DNA of 49,443 nucleotides from Candidatus Desulfaltia bathyphila (GTDB taxonomy: Bacteria > Desulfobacterota > Desulfobacteria > Desulfobacterales > ETH-SRB1): contig JACNLL010000060.1 in NCBI GenBank assembly GCA_014381545.1, positions 1-49,443 on the forward strand. The letters are read 5' to 3'. Numbering within the stretch: position 1 is the first letter of the stretch; each line of letters opens with the position of its first letter. The notes below the pieces were generated by a model that was given only the letters and a program-made list of their open reading frames with translations, was not told where the DNA came from and made no database searches. Below are positions 8,431 through 15,814 of the stretch, one piece after another. A program made the position numbers and the translations under genes.

Positions 8431-8581
8431 TTGAAGAACCCTGTAGCAAGCTACAGGGAATCTTCGACCGTAAGGAAGTTAGCCATTTTTAGATTCGCTC
8501 GCATTCCCCGCAGCCCCGCTGGAACGGGATCTCCGCTTTGCTCCGACAAGCTACGGGGAATGCGCTCGCTATTGCGGTTCA
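8431..8581. repeat. Dispersed hairpin repeat, copy 1
   Basis: It starts with TTGAAGAACCCTGTAGC, which forms a palindrome (CCCTGTAGC-AA-GCTACAGGG), runs through a shared block that contains GACCGTAAGGAAGTTAGCC and ends in GCTACGGGGAATGCGCTCGC and TATTGCGGTTCA. A second copy occupies 49175-49316. This copy carries a different internal segment (about 8511-8546). Confidence 0.75.
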
Positions 8582-8661
8582 GAAGAGTATATTTGCTTTC
8601 TTCAAAGAAATCTTGGAAGCGGTTAGCATTGGAATGATTCATAATTTAAATTAGGATGGGT

Positions 8662-10599
8662 TTATTCTTTCATTTGATTTAATATTTTAAGATTTTTTAG
8701 AGCCTCAGAATAATCAGGGTCGATTTGAAGAGCTTTTGAAAAAAATTTCTTGGCTTTTTTAAATTTTCCCTTTTGCACTAAAATAATTCCTATATAATTA
8801 TAGGCCTGTTTATAATCAGGATTAATCTTAATAACTTGCGCAAAATTAGCTAAAGCCTCTTTATATTCTTTCTGTTTTAATAATATACAACCTAAATTAT
8901 AATGAGCATTGCTATGTTTGGGATCCTTTTTTATAGCTTCTTTATATTGAAACTTGGCTTTTTCAAGCTTTTCCTGATTTACCAGCACATTTGCAAGCTC
9001 ATAATGTGCGTCAGCAAGTTCGGGATCTATCAAAAGCGCTTTTGTGTAATGCTGCAACGCTTTTTCAAGCTTACCCTGGGTTGCCAAGATCATTGCAGTA
9101 TGTTTGTGAATTCCAGCATGCTTTGGGTCGATTTCAAGCGCCTTTGAATAATAAGATAAAGCCTCTTCAAGCTTTCCAAGCTGAAACAGGGCTACTCCAA
9201 GATTATCATATAATTTTAGGTAATTAGGCCTGATTCGCAAGGCTTTCTTAAAATAAAAAACAGCCTCTTCTGCCTTACCATTACACATTAGAGCTAATCC
9301 CAAATTATTGCAAGCCAGCCAGTTGTAATTTGTTATTTTAATAGCATTTTCAAAAACAGCAGCGCTGTTTTCCCAGTGCCTTATCTGAAAATAACTTCGC
9401 GTTGAAAAAGCGAAAATTAGTATTATGGCAAATACAGCAATGATAATCTTGTTAAAATGCCATTTTTTCAGAATATCTGGAATCCCCCACGCGATGATGA
9501 TAAAAAGCCCTGTTAAGGGAATATATGTATATCGGTCCGCCATACTCTGAGCGCCCACCTGTATCAAGCCTATTACCGGAACAAGTGTTCCAAGATACCA
9601 GAACCATCCAATTGCCACGTATGGATGTTGTTTGAAGGAACGTATTGAAAAAAAGGATATTCCTGCGATAGCAAAAGCCGCCAAAAAGACATACCATAGA
9701 GACGATATCCCAAGTGGATGGGGATAAAAAACCGCAAGGTTTTGAGGCCATATTGTTTTGATTATGTAGTTTGCATAGGAAACAAAAGCATTGGCGATTC
9801 GAACTTTAACAGGCAACGCCTCAAAAGTATATAAAGCTCCGACCTCTTTTTGGGCTAATATGGTCAAAACTGATGAGATTGCTACAGGAATAAAAAGAGG
9901 AGCTTTTTCCCAAATAAGGCGGGGCAAATTTAATGATTGAAAACCGGATGATTGGTGGTAGGAGGAATATTTTAAGCGCTCAAGCGGCCAGAAATCTAAC
10001 AAAAGTAAAACAAACGGCAATGTAACCAGCATAGGTTTTGCCATAAGCCCCAATGACAACAATATAAATACCAGGAAATATCTGAAAAAATTTCTTTTTT
10101 TTACATACCTGATATAAGCTAAAATCGTCAGCATTCCAAAAAAAGCGCTTAAAACATCTTTGCGCTCCGAAACCCATGCCACAGATTCAACATGAAGAGG
10201 GTGCAAGGCAAAAAGCGCGGCCACAAAAGCGCTTCGCCAGAGCGCTCCGGTCATATATTGAAGAATGAAAAACAGTAGGAGGGTATTTGCTATATGTATC
10301 TGCAGGCTGGTCCAGTGATGCCCCATGGGATTCAAGCCATAAAACTGGCAATCCAGCATGTGGGACAACCATGTCAGGGGGTGCCAGTTTCCAGCACGAA
10401 AGGTCGTGAAAGCCCAGGTAATACCGTCAATTGTTAAGCCGGACTGAACCTTAGGGTTTGCAGTAACATATACTGAATCATCAAAGTTAACAAAATCAAA
10501 ATTTTTAACCTGCCAGTAAGCAACGAGGATTATTAAAATTAAAAGAAGATAGATGGTGAGAATTTTATGATGACGCTTAATATCGATAAATTGACGCAT
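8662..10599 (-). CDS. TMTC-like polytopic membrane protein with TPR repeats; candidate pilin glycosyltransferase
   Basis: A 645-residue protein. Residues 1-400 hold about ten hydrophobic helices and motifs of TMTC/PMT-like lipid-linked-sugar mannosyltransferases: FVNFDDSVYVTANPKVQSG at 35-53, then NWHPLTWLSHMLD and ALHPLHVESVAWVSERKD. Residues from about 430 to the end hold six full 34-residue TPR units plus a partial one. The family is thought to glycosylate exported proteins. The gene lies directly downstream of pilA on the same strand, separated by a strong hairpin, so the pilin is the obvious candidate acceptor (inference). No biochemical evidence is visible. Confidence 0.75.
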   Translation of the reverse strand: MRQFIDIKRHHKILTIYLLLILIILVAYWQVKNFDFVNFDDSVYVTANPKVQSGLTIDGITWAFTTFRAGNWHPLTWLSHMLDCQFYGLNPMGHHWTSLQIHIANTLLLFFILQYMTGALWRSAFVAALFALHPLHVESVAWVSERKDVLSAFFGMLTILAYIRYVKKRNFFRYFLVFILLSLGLMAKPMLVTLPFVLLLLDFWPLERLKYSSYHQSSGFQSLNLPRLIWEKAPLFIPVAISSVLTILAQKEVGALYTFEALPVKVRIANAFVSYANYIIKTIWPQNLAVFYPHPLGISSLWYVFLAAFAIAGISFFSIRSFKQHPYVAIGWFWYLGTLVPVIGLIQVGAQSMADRYTYIPLTGLFIIIAWGIPDILKKWHFNKIIIAVFAIILIFAFSTRSYFQIRHWENSAAVFENAIKITNYNWLACNNLGLALMCNGKAEEAVFYFKKALRIRPNYLKLYDNLGVALFQLGKLEEALSYYSKALEIDPKHAGIHKHTAMILATQGKLEKALQHYTKALLIDPELADAHYELANVLVNQEKLEKAKFQYKEAIKKDPKHSNAHYNLGCILLKQKEYKEALANFAQVIKINPDYKQAYNYIGIILVQKGKFKKAKKFFSKALQIDPDYSEALKNLKILNQMKE

Positions 10600-10628
10600 A
10601 GTTAAAATTTTTGCATCACAAAACTTTT

Positions 10629-10661
10629 TACCGCAGGCATAGCAATGCTACACCTGCGGTA
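10629..10661 (-). promoter_or_regulatory. Strong hairpin between pilA and the TPR gene
   Basis: TACCGCAGG (10629-10637) pairs with CCTGCGGTA (10653-10661), extended inward by a short TAGC/GCTA stem with a 3-nt loop. On the minus strand it is followed by AAAAAGTTTT rather than a U-run, so it is not a classic intrinsic terminator. It could stabilise the abundant pilA message or lower read-through into the downstream gene (inference). Confidence 0.5.
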
Positions 10662-10706
10662 AACGCAGTATTTGAGCAAAAGATGTCATTTCAGGATGGC
10701 AACTAT

Positions 10707-11093
10707 TTAAGTTTCGTCAACACCGCCATTAGAGTTAATCGTATAGGTGTGTTCTCCACTATCATGTACAAATGTCTGACCAGATGTTATTGCGCCGGCT
10801 GCGCCAATTATTAAGTCTGTACCTGCCATTGTTACGTCACTATTGGCCTCAAAACCTACGGGTAGATTACTGGAACCAAAAGTGGTTGCAGCGCCGGTAT
10901 CCGCGACCTCAGCCAAAGCCGAAGCACTATAATTCTTTGCGTCTGCCTTGGCAGCAGCATCCGCACCCTTTGTCCGGTATGACAGAAAGTTTGGAATGGC
11001 GATGGCCGCCAGGATACCGATAATCGCGATTACGATCATGAGCTCGATGAGTGTAAAACCTTTTTGATTGTTGCCTCTTAGTTTTTGTAACAT
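10707..11093 (-). CDS. pilA: Type IV major pilin
   Basis: A 128-residue type IVa prepilin. A short basic leader ends KG, followed by FTLIELMIVIAIIGILAAIA. Cleavage is expected after Gly12, giving a mature protein that starts with methylated Phe and keeps Glu5. The C-terminal part is short, has no cysteine pair (so no disulfide D-loop) and is Ala/Gly/Thr/Ser-rich, which would suit O-glycosylation. The ribosome site AAAGGAGG stands 6-7 nt before ATG, which fits high expression. Upstream is a consensus -24/-12 element, and pilS/pilR lie nearby. No other pilus assembly genes are in the window. Confidence 0.9.
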   Translation of the reverse strand: MLQKLRGNNQKGFTLIELMIVIAIIGILAAIAIPNFLSYRTKGADAAAKADAKNYSASALAEVADTGAATTFGSSNLPVGFEANSDVTMAGTDLIIGAAGAITSGQTFVHDSGEHTYTINSNGGVDET

Positions 11094-11158
11094 TTTAAAA
11101 CCTCCTTTGTTTTAAGTGTTAGGTGAGATCTTTGAATTTTACCAGAAATAGTCTAAAT

Positions 11159-11229
11159 TGTCATTCCTGTGCAAACTGGAATCCAGTATTCTCAATTAGT
11201 TATAGATTCCCTCTTTCGCGGGAATGACA
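11159..11229. repeat. Inverted repeat in the pilA leader
   Basis: TGTCATTCC (11159-11167) pairs with GGAATGACA (11221-11229), with a second internal pairing GGAATC/GATTCC. The arms belong to the common GTCATTCC...GGAATGAC class of dispersed bacterial palindromes. It would be transcribed as part of the pilA leader if the -24/-12 promoter is used. Confidence 0.6.
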
Positions 11230-11286
11230 GGAAGAAGGCATTTTCCAAAGATCTTGGATTATCTGGTTTGCCTGATAGCAATAAAA

Positions 11287-11302
11287 AGCAATTAATATGC
11301 CA
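11287..11302 (-). promoter_or_regulatory. Sigma-54 (-24/-12) promoter for pilA
   Basis: On the minus strand TGGCATATTAATTGCT matches TGGCAYRN4TTGCW at every defined position, with the required 7-nt gap between TGGC and TTGC. Transcription would start near 11276, leaving a leader of about 180 nt before pilA. Sigma-54 control of pilA through PilS/PilR is established in other proteobacteria, and homologues of both regulators are encoded at 12824-15814. Confidence 0.75.
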
Positions 11303-11625
11303 TATTGTTTTATCGCGCGTTATTTTTTTAATAGATAGCTGCGGGACTTTTAATTACAAGGGGTTATGCGCAATAGCTTTTTAAATCGGCTTGGCTTATA
11401 TCCTTCCAATCCTAACAATAAAACCGGCGATTTTCACCCAGGGCATGTTGTTTTCACCTTTTTTGACCCCAGTTAAATAATATAAGCTCCGCATTTAACG
11501 GGGCAGGATATACCCTCCAGAGGCAGGCATGATGATCAGGATTATAAGGAAAAATTAAACAGGGACACGAAGAGGTGAAAAAAACATGAAAAGCCGGCAT
11601 GCCGATATTCTGTCCTCTCTTCTTG

Positions 11626-12309
11626 TTATTTCCCCTCGGGGATAAGGGAGTTTTGGTCTCCCTTAAGAATATCTTCAGCAATCAACGCTAAAGAGCCTTG
11701 TGCTTGTTTCAGATCAGGTTGAGTTACCCATTTTATCGGGGTCAGGAGTTCTACCGGAAACTCTTTTATTATTCTGCTGACCTCAATCGGTTCGACCCAT
11801 AAATCTTTCTTTTTTGCTTCTTCAATAATATCCTCCCAACTAAAGGGATATTTTTCCGCAATAAAAAGTATGTCCGCATAGTCTTTTGGTTCCATCCGAC
11901 TTAAAGCGCAAATTTTATTGGAAAGAATATTTCTCCAGTTATCGACATTTCCAAAAAAATCACATTTCCCCAGATCACCAAAATGAAAAGGAACATCATT
12001 TATAAAATCAATCTTTAGAACAAGTTGATTCTTGCTTAAAAAAATACGCAAAAAAGATTCACTGGTTATTGAGACAGTACACTGAAAAGATGTTTTTTTA
12101 AAATGAGCTACGACTATCTCACATTGATGTTTAAAATTTGGATGGTCATTCAAGAATAAATCCAAATCATCAGAATATCTGTGTTCAAGGAAACACCTGC
12201 TTAACGCAGTCCCGCCAGACAGATAAAAGTCAACATCCAGGCTCTGAATTTCCCTTAAAATTTCATCCTGAAATGGATATAGTTTATTTAAATAATATTT
12301 CTCTGGCAT
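11626..12309 (-). CDS. AbiEii/AbiGii-type nucleotidyltransferase
   Basis: A 227-residue protein with the AbiEii signature YLSGGTALSRCFL (about 29-41) and HRYSDDLDLFL (about 43-53): the GG motif, then the Asp pair that binds metal-nucleotide. A third Asp lies in LKIDFIND, and LSNKICALSRMEPKDYAD follows the usual family pattern. AbiEii enzymes are nucleotidyltransferase toxins of type IV-like toxin-antitoxin systems. The upstream 98-residue gene overlaps by 26 nt and would be the partner, although it does not resemble the AbiEi antitoxin by eye. The pair lies among repeats and a lone ATPase, as expected of accessory DNA. Confidence 0.8.
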   Translation of the reverse strand: MPEKYYLNKLYPFQDEILREIQSLDVDFYLSGGTALSRCFLEHRYSDDLDLFLNDHPNFKHQCEIVVAHFKKTSFQCTVSITSESFLRIFLSKNQLVLKIDFINDVPFHFGDLGKCDFFGNVDNWRNILSNKICALSRMEPKDYADILFIAEKYPFSWEDIIEEAKKKDLWVEPIEVSRIIKEFPVELLTPIKWVTQPDLKQAQGSLALIAEDILKGDQNSLIPEGK

Positions 12310-12580
12310 ACTTATATTTTTCCTTTAATTCCTTTGGATACAATCTGCCAAGGACATCATCAGCTAAGGCTTCTCTCAATAATTTCTTTGGAACAAGTTT
12401 GATCAATGTGTACCAATCGTATGTAGATAACAGTCTGCAAAAAATTAATTTTTTATCAAAGAATGGCAATGTTTCAATCTTACCAATTATGAAGTCATAT
12501 AATTGGTTTTCATCAACATTTTTATCCCAGAAAGCATTTGATAATAATTTTTTTTTATCTTCCGGTGTCAATTGCTTCAT
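12284..12580 (-). CDS. Small helical partner protein of the AbiEii-like gene
   Basis: A 98-residue, lysine- and leucine-rich, probably all-helical protein (MKQLTPEDKKKLLSNAFWDK at the start). It overlaps the nucleotidyltransferase gene by 26 nt. I recognise it only as the kind of short hypothetical that precedes AbiEii-like enzymes. No winged-helix motif is evident, so antitoxin function is inferred from position only. Confidence 0.65.
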   Translation of the reverse strand: MKQLTPEDKKKLLSNAFWDKNVDENQLYDFIIGKIETLPFFDKKLIFCRLLSTYDWYTLIKLVPKKLLREALADDVLGRLYPKELKEKYKYAREILFK

Positions 12581-12612
12581 CTTAATTCCTTTTCAGTAGA
12601 TTATTTAGTGTC

Positions 12613-12733
12613 TGAACGAAAACTATCCAAAGCTGTCATTTCGAGCGGAGCGAGAAATCTTATCATATTATTAATATTGAAATTTAAGATTTCTCCCTTT
12701 GGTCGAAATGACAAAAAGTGGGGTTTTCGTTCA
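12613..12733. repeat. Nested inverted repeat, second copy of the element at 4153
   Basis: An outer perfect arm pair, TGAACGAAAAC (12613-12623) and GTTTTCGTTCA (12723-12733), encloses the core TGTCATTTCGA ... TCGAAATGACA also seen at 4177-4258. The outer arms differ from those of the first copy. It lies between the nucleotidyltransferase pair and pilR. Confidence 0.6.
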
Positions 12734-12742
12734 GCCACTATT

Positions 12743-12815
12743 TAGTAACCGTTCACGGTTGTCGGTTCACAGTTTTTTCAACCGCAAACCGATAACTGTA
12801 AACCATAAACAATTA
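12743..12815. repeat. Degenerate heptanucleotide tract
   Basis: Heptads of the form GTTCACG, GTTGTCG, GTTCACA are followed by ACCGCAA, ACCGATA, ACTGTAA, ACCATAA units. The 26 nt at 12745-12770 recur exactly, inverted, at 29916-29941. Confidence 0.55.
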
Positions 12816-12823
12816 TACTATTA

Positions 12824-14188
12824 CTAAATATCCAGTTTTTCAAGCCTGTAGCGCAGTGAATCAAAACTTATATTCAGAAGTCTGGCGGCCTTTGTCTTTG
12901 AACCATTTGTTTTTTGAAGAGCTTTTTTTATCAAAAGCCCCTCGATTCTGGCCAGTTCCTCATTCAAACTTATACCTTCTTCAGAAATAACTGCATTTAA
13001 CACAGTATCCTCATCCGATCCGCCGGTTCCGGATATAACAAGGTTTTCCGGCAGGATTATATTCGTGGTCTCGAGGGCCACACTTCTTTCAATAATGTTT
13101 TCCAGCTCCCTTACATTCCCGGGAAAACGATACTTCATAAGAAGCATAAGAGCATAGGGAGATATCTTTTTGATTTCCTTTCCGAATTCTTTCGAATACT
13201 TTTCTATAAAATAGTTTGTCAGTAGGGGAATGTCTTCATTTCTTTCTCTTAAAGGCGGAATCTCTACAGGAATTACGTTAAGCCTGTAATAGAGATCCTC
13301 TCTAAAACCGCCATTTTTAACTTTCTGCGCCAGATCCTGATTTGTGGCGGATATGATCCTTACATCCACCTTGACATCCTCTGTGCCACCTATCCTTCTG
13401 AAGGTTTTTTCCTGAACAACCCGAAGGAGTTTTACCTGAAGGAACGGCGGTAACTCGCCAATTTCGTCAAGAAAAATCGTTCCCATATGGGCGACCTCGA
13501 AAAGACCTGGTTTATCCGCATGGGCTCCGCTGAATGCCCCCTTCATATAACCGAACAGTTCACTTTCAAGGAGGTTTTCCGGTATTCCGCCGCAATTTAT
13601 AACGACAAATGATTTATCTTTCCTGGGACTGTTTTCATGGATTGCCCTGGCGACCAGCTCTTTGCCTGTGCCGCTCTCACCGGTAATTAGAACGTTGGCG
13701 GTAGTATCCGCCACTTTTTTAACAAGCGAATAGACCTTTAACATGCCCTTGCTTTTTCCAATCATATCCCCGAAGGAAAGAGCATCCTCAACATCCTTCA
13801 TAAAAACCGCATCTTCCTCTTTAACGCCCTTCTTGCTGAGCGCATCCTTTATCACAGCCTTGAGGTCCTCAACATCAAAATTCTTCTCAAGATAGTCGTA
13901 TGCCCCCTCTTTCATCGCGGCAATGGCTGTCTCTCCGGAAGCAAAAGCTGTGATTAATATGACCATGGTTTCAGGTGAAATCTCCCTGATGGTTTTCAAA
14001 ACATCGATTCCATCGACTTTAGGCATCTTCAGATCAGTAATTGCCAGGTCAAATTTATGCTTTTTACAGAGGCCCAGCGCCTCTTTGCCTCCGGAAGCAG
14101 AGGTAACCTCATATCCCTCCGTTGTAAGAAGGATCTCGAGGAATTCTCTCATACTCGGATCATCATCAACAACAAGAATCTTCGCCAT
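12824..14188 (-). CDS. pilR: Sigma-54-dependent response regulator PilR
   Basis: A 454-residue NtrC-family regulator with three domains. The receiver (1-120) has Asp52 as phospho-acceptor in ITDLKMPKVDG. The AAA+ domain (about 145-380) has Walker A GESGTGKE, the sigma-54 contact loop as GAFSGA, and LDEIGELPP. A Fis-type helix-turn-helix (about 415-454) reads GSKTKAARLLNISFDSLRYR. It begins 3 nt after pilS, so the two form a two-component operon. The PilR call rests on the PilS-like partner and on the -24/-12 site before pilA; another NtrC-type role is possible but less likely. Confidence 0.85.
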   Translation of the reverse strand: MAKILVVDDDPSMREFLEILLTTEGYEVTSASGGKEALGLCKKHKFDLAITDLKMPKVDGIDVLKTIREISPETMVILITAFASGETAIAAMKEGAYDYLEKNFDVEDLKAVIKDALSKKGVKEEDAVFMKDVEDALSFGDMIGKSKGMLKVYSLVKKVADTTANVLITGESGTGKELVARAIHENSPRKDKSFVVINCGGIPENLLESELFGYMKGAFSGAHADKPGLFEVAHMGTIFLDEIGELPPFLQVKLLRVVQEKTFRRIGGTEDVKVDVRIISATNQDLAQKVKNGGFREDLYYRLNVIPVEIPPLRERNEDIPLLTNYFIEKYSKEFGKEIKKISPYALMLLMKYRFPGNVRELENIIERSVALETTNIILPENLVISGTGGSDEDTVLNAVISEEGISLNEELARIEGLLIKKALQKTNGSKTKAARLLNISFDSLRYRLEKLDI

Positions 14189-14191
14189 TCA

Positions 14192-15814
14192 TTACTCCTG
14201 CGGCAGCAACACTATACAATCCGTGCCTTTCCCTAATTTGCTTTTGATTCTGACTTTACCCATGTGGCTTTCCACAATCCTGTTTACAATTGCCATTCCA
14301 AGGCCTGTGCCGTTTTCCTTTGTTGTGTAAAAAGGTTCAAACACTTTGTCTTGATTTTTTTCTTCGATTCCACAGCCGGTATCGCTTATCAGTATCTCAA
14401 GATATTTTTTCTTATTATTAAAAACCTGCCTGGTTTCTATTTTCAGTATGCCTTTCTCAGGCATAGCCTGAACAGCATTTAAAATCAGGTTCCAGATTAC
14501 CTGCCTTATCTCCGCCTTGTTTCCATATATATTGGTCTGATTGCATAAATTCTTGTTTACTTCAATATGTTCATGCCATTCAGTGCTAAAGCGAAGAGAC
14601 TTAAGGGCATCATCTATAATGGCTTTAACGTCAATATCTTTTCGTTCAGACTGTTTGGGCCGCGCTAGAAGAAGAAAATCTTTAACAAAGCCTTCAAGCC
14701 GATCCTTTCCCCTCAAAATGATCTGCATGAGCCTTCTGTCTGTTTCGTCCAGCCTTAAATTTTTGCTCAACATCTGAATCGGCCCGCTGATTGATGCAAG
14801 AGGGTTTCTTATTTCATGGGCAAGACCTGCGGCCATTCCACCAACAAATGCAAGTCTTTTATTTTTTTCAATCTCACGTTCCATTTCTTTAACAACCGTC
14901 AAATCCTGAAAGATCAGAATATTGCCTATTTTTTCTCTATTGCGGTCAACAAGGGGAGAAACAGAACAACCCAGTATCTTTCCTGAATCCGTGATTTCAA
15001 ATCTGCGTTCCTGTTTCCATGGGCTTTTTCCATTCATCATCCCTGATAAAGAAGAAAAAATATTATCAATCTTTTTATTTATAACTTCGGAACGCAAAAA
15101 ACCGGTAATTTTTTCAGCCCCTGTGTTAAAGGATTTTATATCCCCATGGAGATCAACTGTTAAAATACCTGTATCTACAGACTCGATTATGCTTCTGTGC
15201 AGCAGGTCAAGCTGATCAAAAGCGCTTTCCTTTTCCGCCAGGAGGTCCCTGGTTTTCTTTTCCTGTCTCGCGGCAAAACTTGTCAGCAATGCAATAATAT
15301 AGAAAGATACGATATGGATAAAAATTCTTGAAAAGACGTAACCCGCATCGAAGTCGTAATCATAACCTGATGGGGATGCCGGTTGAATAAAACCGTAATA
15401 CTCCAGATCAAGCAGCAGCCCGTAAAATATGCTGCTGGCTGAGGCTGAGATTAACCCTCCTCTGCCGGCCAGAAAGAGGGCTGAATAGATGATGACCAAA
15501 GGATAAAAGACAGAATAGATGCTCTCAATTCCGCCTGTTACATATACAAGTCCTGTTATCAGCGAAAGATCTAAAAGGCTTTGCAGGTATATGTTTACCC
15601 TGATGTTTTTGATGATTTTTGGAATGAAAAGGCAGGCAAAAGAAAAAACATAGGTTAATGCTACAATGAAATATACTGGCGCAAACGCTGTCTGCAGTGA
15701 TGATTCTGCTGCTTTAATCCGTATGAAGGTTGCAATGCCAAGCAGGAAGGTTGCAATTACAACCCTGAAAAATATCAACCATCGAAGTCTTCTCTTTAGA
15801 GAATTATCTTGCAA
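14192..15814 (-). CDS. pilS: Sensor histidine kinase PilS
   Basis: A histidine kinase of 540 residues. Six or so membrane helices fill residues 10-190. A PAS domain lies at about 205-310 ([19 protein letters not shown]), a HisKA domain has the phospho-His in [15 protein letters not shown], and an HATPase domain has [14 protein letters not shown] and [20 protein letters not shown]. This is the PilS layout. A TTG at 15814 has GGGAAGG six nt upstream and is preferred over the TTG at 15820. The 5' end overlaps the 3' end of pyrC, so pilSR may be transcribed with the pyrimidine genes. Confidence 0.85.
   Translation of the reverse strand: MQDNSLKRRLRWLIFFRVVIATFLLGIATFIRIKAAESSLQTAFAPVYFIVALTYVFSFACLFIPKIIKNIRVNIYLQSLLDLSLITGLVYVTGGIESIYSVFYPLVIIYSALFLAGRGGLISASASSIFYGLLLDLEYYGFIQPASPSGYDYDFDAGYVFSRIFIHIVSFYIIALLTSFAARQEKKTRDLLAEKESAFDQLDLLHRSIIESVDTGILTVDLHGDIKSFNTGAEKITGFLRSEVINKKIDNIFSSLSGMMNGKSPWKQERRFEITDSGKILGCSVSPLVDRNREKIGNILIFQDLTVVKEMEREIEKNKRLAFVGGMAAGLAHEIRNPLASISGPIQMLSKNLRLDETDRRLMQIILRGKDRLEGFVKDFLLLARPKQSERKDIDVKAIIDDALKSLRFSTEWHEHIEVNKNLCNQTNIYGNKAEIRQVIWNLILNAVQAMPEKGILKIETRQVFNNKKKYLEILISDTGCGIEEKNQDKVFEPFYTTKENGTGLGMAIVNRIVESHMGKVRIKSKLGKGTDCIVLLPQE

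Larger units (their letters stand above)
8152..8661. other. Intergenic stretch with gene fragment and dispersed repeat
   Basis: About 510 nt that hold a short minus-strand frame (8265-8399) and a dispersed repeat (8431-8581) also found near the right end of the window. I see no clear terminator for the TPR gene that ends at 8662, other than hairpins inside the repeat. Confidence 0.5.
11094..11625. other. Long upstream region of pilA
   Basis: About 530 nt without a supported gene. It holds a sigma-54-type promoter (11287-11302), a hairpin repeat (11159-11229) that would lie in the pilA leader RNA, a TTAGGTG heptad near 11120, and A+T-rich DNA. The remainder (11400-11625) shows nothing I can identify. 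Confidence 0.5.

Noticed and set aside
8431-8642. Two opposing frames of 63-68 codons across 8431-8642
   Set aside because: They lie mostly in the dispersed repeat, and the second repeat copy at 49175-49316 does not preserve them.
11454-11681. 75-codon minus-strand frame downstream of the AbiEii-like gene
   Set aside because: It overlaps the end of a well-supported gene in another frame, has no ribosome site and its composition (scattered Cys, His, Trp, Pro) is not protein-like.
12743-12815. Possible CRISPR-like repeat array
   Set aside because: Units are 7 nt with no spacers of regular length and no cas genes nearby; heptad tracts explain it.
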